Positions 12,891 to 13,162 of a DNA stretch of 13,162 bases are shown here, one piece after another. Numbering within the stretch: position 1 is the first letter of the stretch; each line of letters begins with the position of its first letter. Source of the DNA: an uncultured Spirochaetales bacterium (GTDB lineage: Bacteria; Spirochaetota; Spirochaetia; Sphaerochaetales; Sphaerochaetaceae). The DNA is taken from assembly GCA_934276485.1 (NCBI GenBank), contig CAKQTE010000011.1, positions 1 through 13,162 of the forward strand, written 5' to 3'. The notes below the pieces were generated by a model that was given only the letters and a program-made list of their open reading frames with translations, searched no databases and had not been told where the DNA came from. A program made the position numbers and the translations under genes.

Positions 12891-13162
12891 CCTTAAGCCT
12901 TCGTTCTTCAGATTTATGGCAGCATTTCGATCTCTGTCTATTTCCAAAGAACAGGCTTCGCATTTGAAGGTCCTCCTTCTGAGGTCCTTCATACTAGGAT
13001 TCAGTGCACCACAGCGTGAGCAGACCTGTGAGGAAGGATAGAACCTATCAACCCTTTCGATTACGGTTCCATGTCTCAATGCTATCCACTCAAGGATCCT
13101 CACGAACTCTGAATATGCATAATCGTTGACCTTGCGTCCCCATAGCCTTGCCATGCCCTTGA
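12876..13162 (-). CDS. tnpB: RNA-guided endonuclease TnpB (IS200/IS605 OrfB), C-terminal part
   Basis: The last 95 codons of TnpB, an RNA-guided DNA nuclease that promotes persistence of IS200/IS605 transposons. The frame continues through the right edge (K-G precedes MARLWGRK), so the Met at 13154 is internal and not a start. Visible are the family's KVNDYAYSEF helix, RVDRFYPSSQVCSRCG with the C4 zinc finger (CSRC ... CEAC) and the RuvC-III motif EIDRDRNAAINLKNEG with its catalytic Asp. The end is intact, stopping at TAG 12876-12878. Whether the N-terminal RuvC-I and RuvC-II residues and any TnpA partner are intact cannot be seen. The gene is followed by the right-end hairpin and a candidate omega RNA. 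Confidence 0.93.
   Translation of the reverse strand, partial: KGMARLWGRKVNDYAYSEFVRILEWIALRHGTVIERVDRFYPSSQVCSRCGALNPSMKDLRRRTFKCEACSLEIDRDRNAAINLKNEGLRMLKN

Larger units (their letters stand above)
12743..13162 (-). mobile_element. IS200/IS605-family insertion sequence, right-end portion
   Basis: TnpB C-terminus, right-end hairpin and TCAA-type tip are in the correct order, so this is the end of an element that runs off the right side of the window. It was inserted about 90 bases upstream of the AI-2E-type gene. Confidence 0.75.

Overview
The window is an AT-rich bacterial chromosome segment with tightly packed, mostly short operons, bounded on both sides by cut-off insertion sequences. 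No ribosomal RNA is present to fix the taxonomy. Several things point to a spirochaete, probably a host-associated Sphaerochaeta/Treponema-type organism: the mix of a ThrH-type phosphatase, a stand-alone DbpA-like RNA-binding domain protein, an MntP manganese exporter, a short C4 zinc-finger DksA relative and a signal-peptide-bearing beta-rich surface protein. This is inference from gene content, not a proof.

Layout from left to right. (1) 1-987, minus: IS1595/ISXO2-type transposase, cut by the window edge and split by an apparent frameshift near its N-terminus. (2) 1115-2482, minus: a DUF234-type AAA ATPase with its own well-formed promoter. (3) 2681-3736, plus: exported protein with a long Ser/Thr/Asn/Gln/Asp-rich insert. 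(4) 3734-5659, plus: a sigma70-like promoter that uses the preceding stop codon, then tRNA-Pro(CGG), mntP and a long-form RluA-type pseudouridine synthase overlapping mntP by 4 nt, probably one transcription unit. (5) 7532-5637, minus: a coiled-coil protein of unknown function followed by a HisJ-type PHP phosphatase whose 3' end overlaps the pseudouridine synthase by 23 bp. (6) 7533-7946: a gene-free interval holding a solitary IS200/IS605-like right end and then a run of perfect inverted repeats leading into (7) 7947-9124, plus: a stand-alone DbpA-type RNA-binding protein and an overlapping metallo-beta-lactamase-fold hydrolase. (8) 9526-9176, minus: TraR/DksA-family regulator with promoter and intrinsic terminator. 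(9) 10527-9686, minus: thrH and a small two-helix membrane protein. (10) 10583-11491, plus: a duplicated DUF606/YdcZ-type DMT transporter, 3' overlapping by 51 bp with (11) 12652-11441, minus: an AI-2E/PerM-type transporter. (12) 12743-13162, minus: the 3' part of an IS200/IS605 TnpB gene with its downstream right-end hairpin and a candidate omega RNA.

Most genes are household functions (manganese export, RNA modification, phosphatases, transport, transcription control). No defence island, CRISPR array or biosynthetic cluster is visible. The least ordinary part is 7600-7946: a stranded transposon end beside five consecutive inverted repeats that surround and follow a candidate promoter upstream of an RNA-binding protein gene. 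This may be an operator plus a structured, possibly self-regulating leader.
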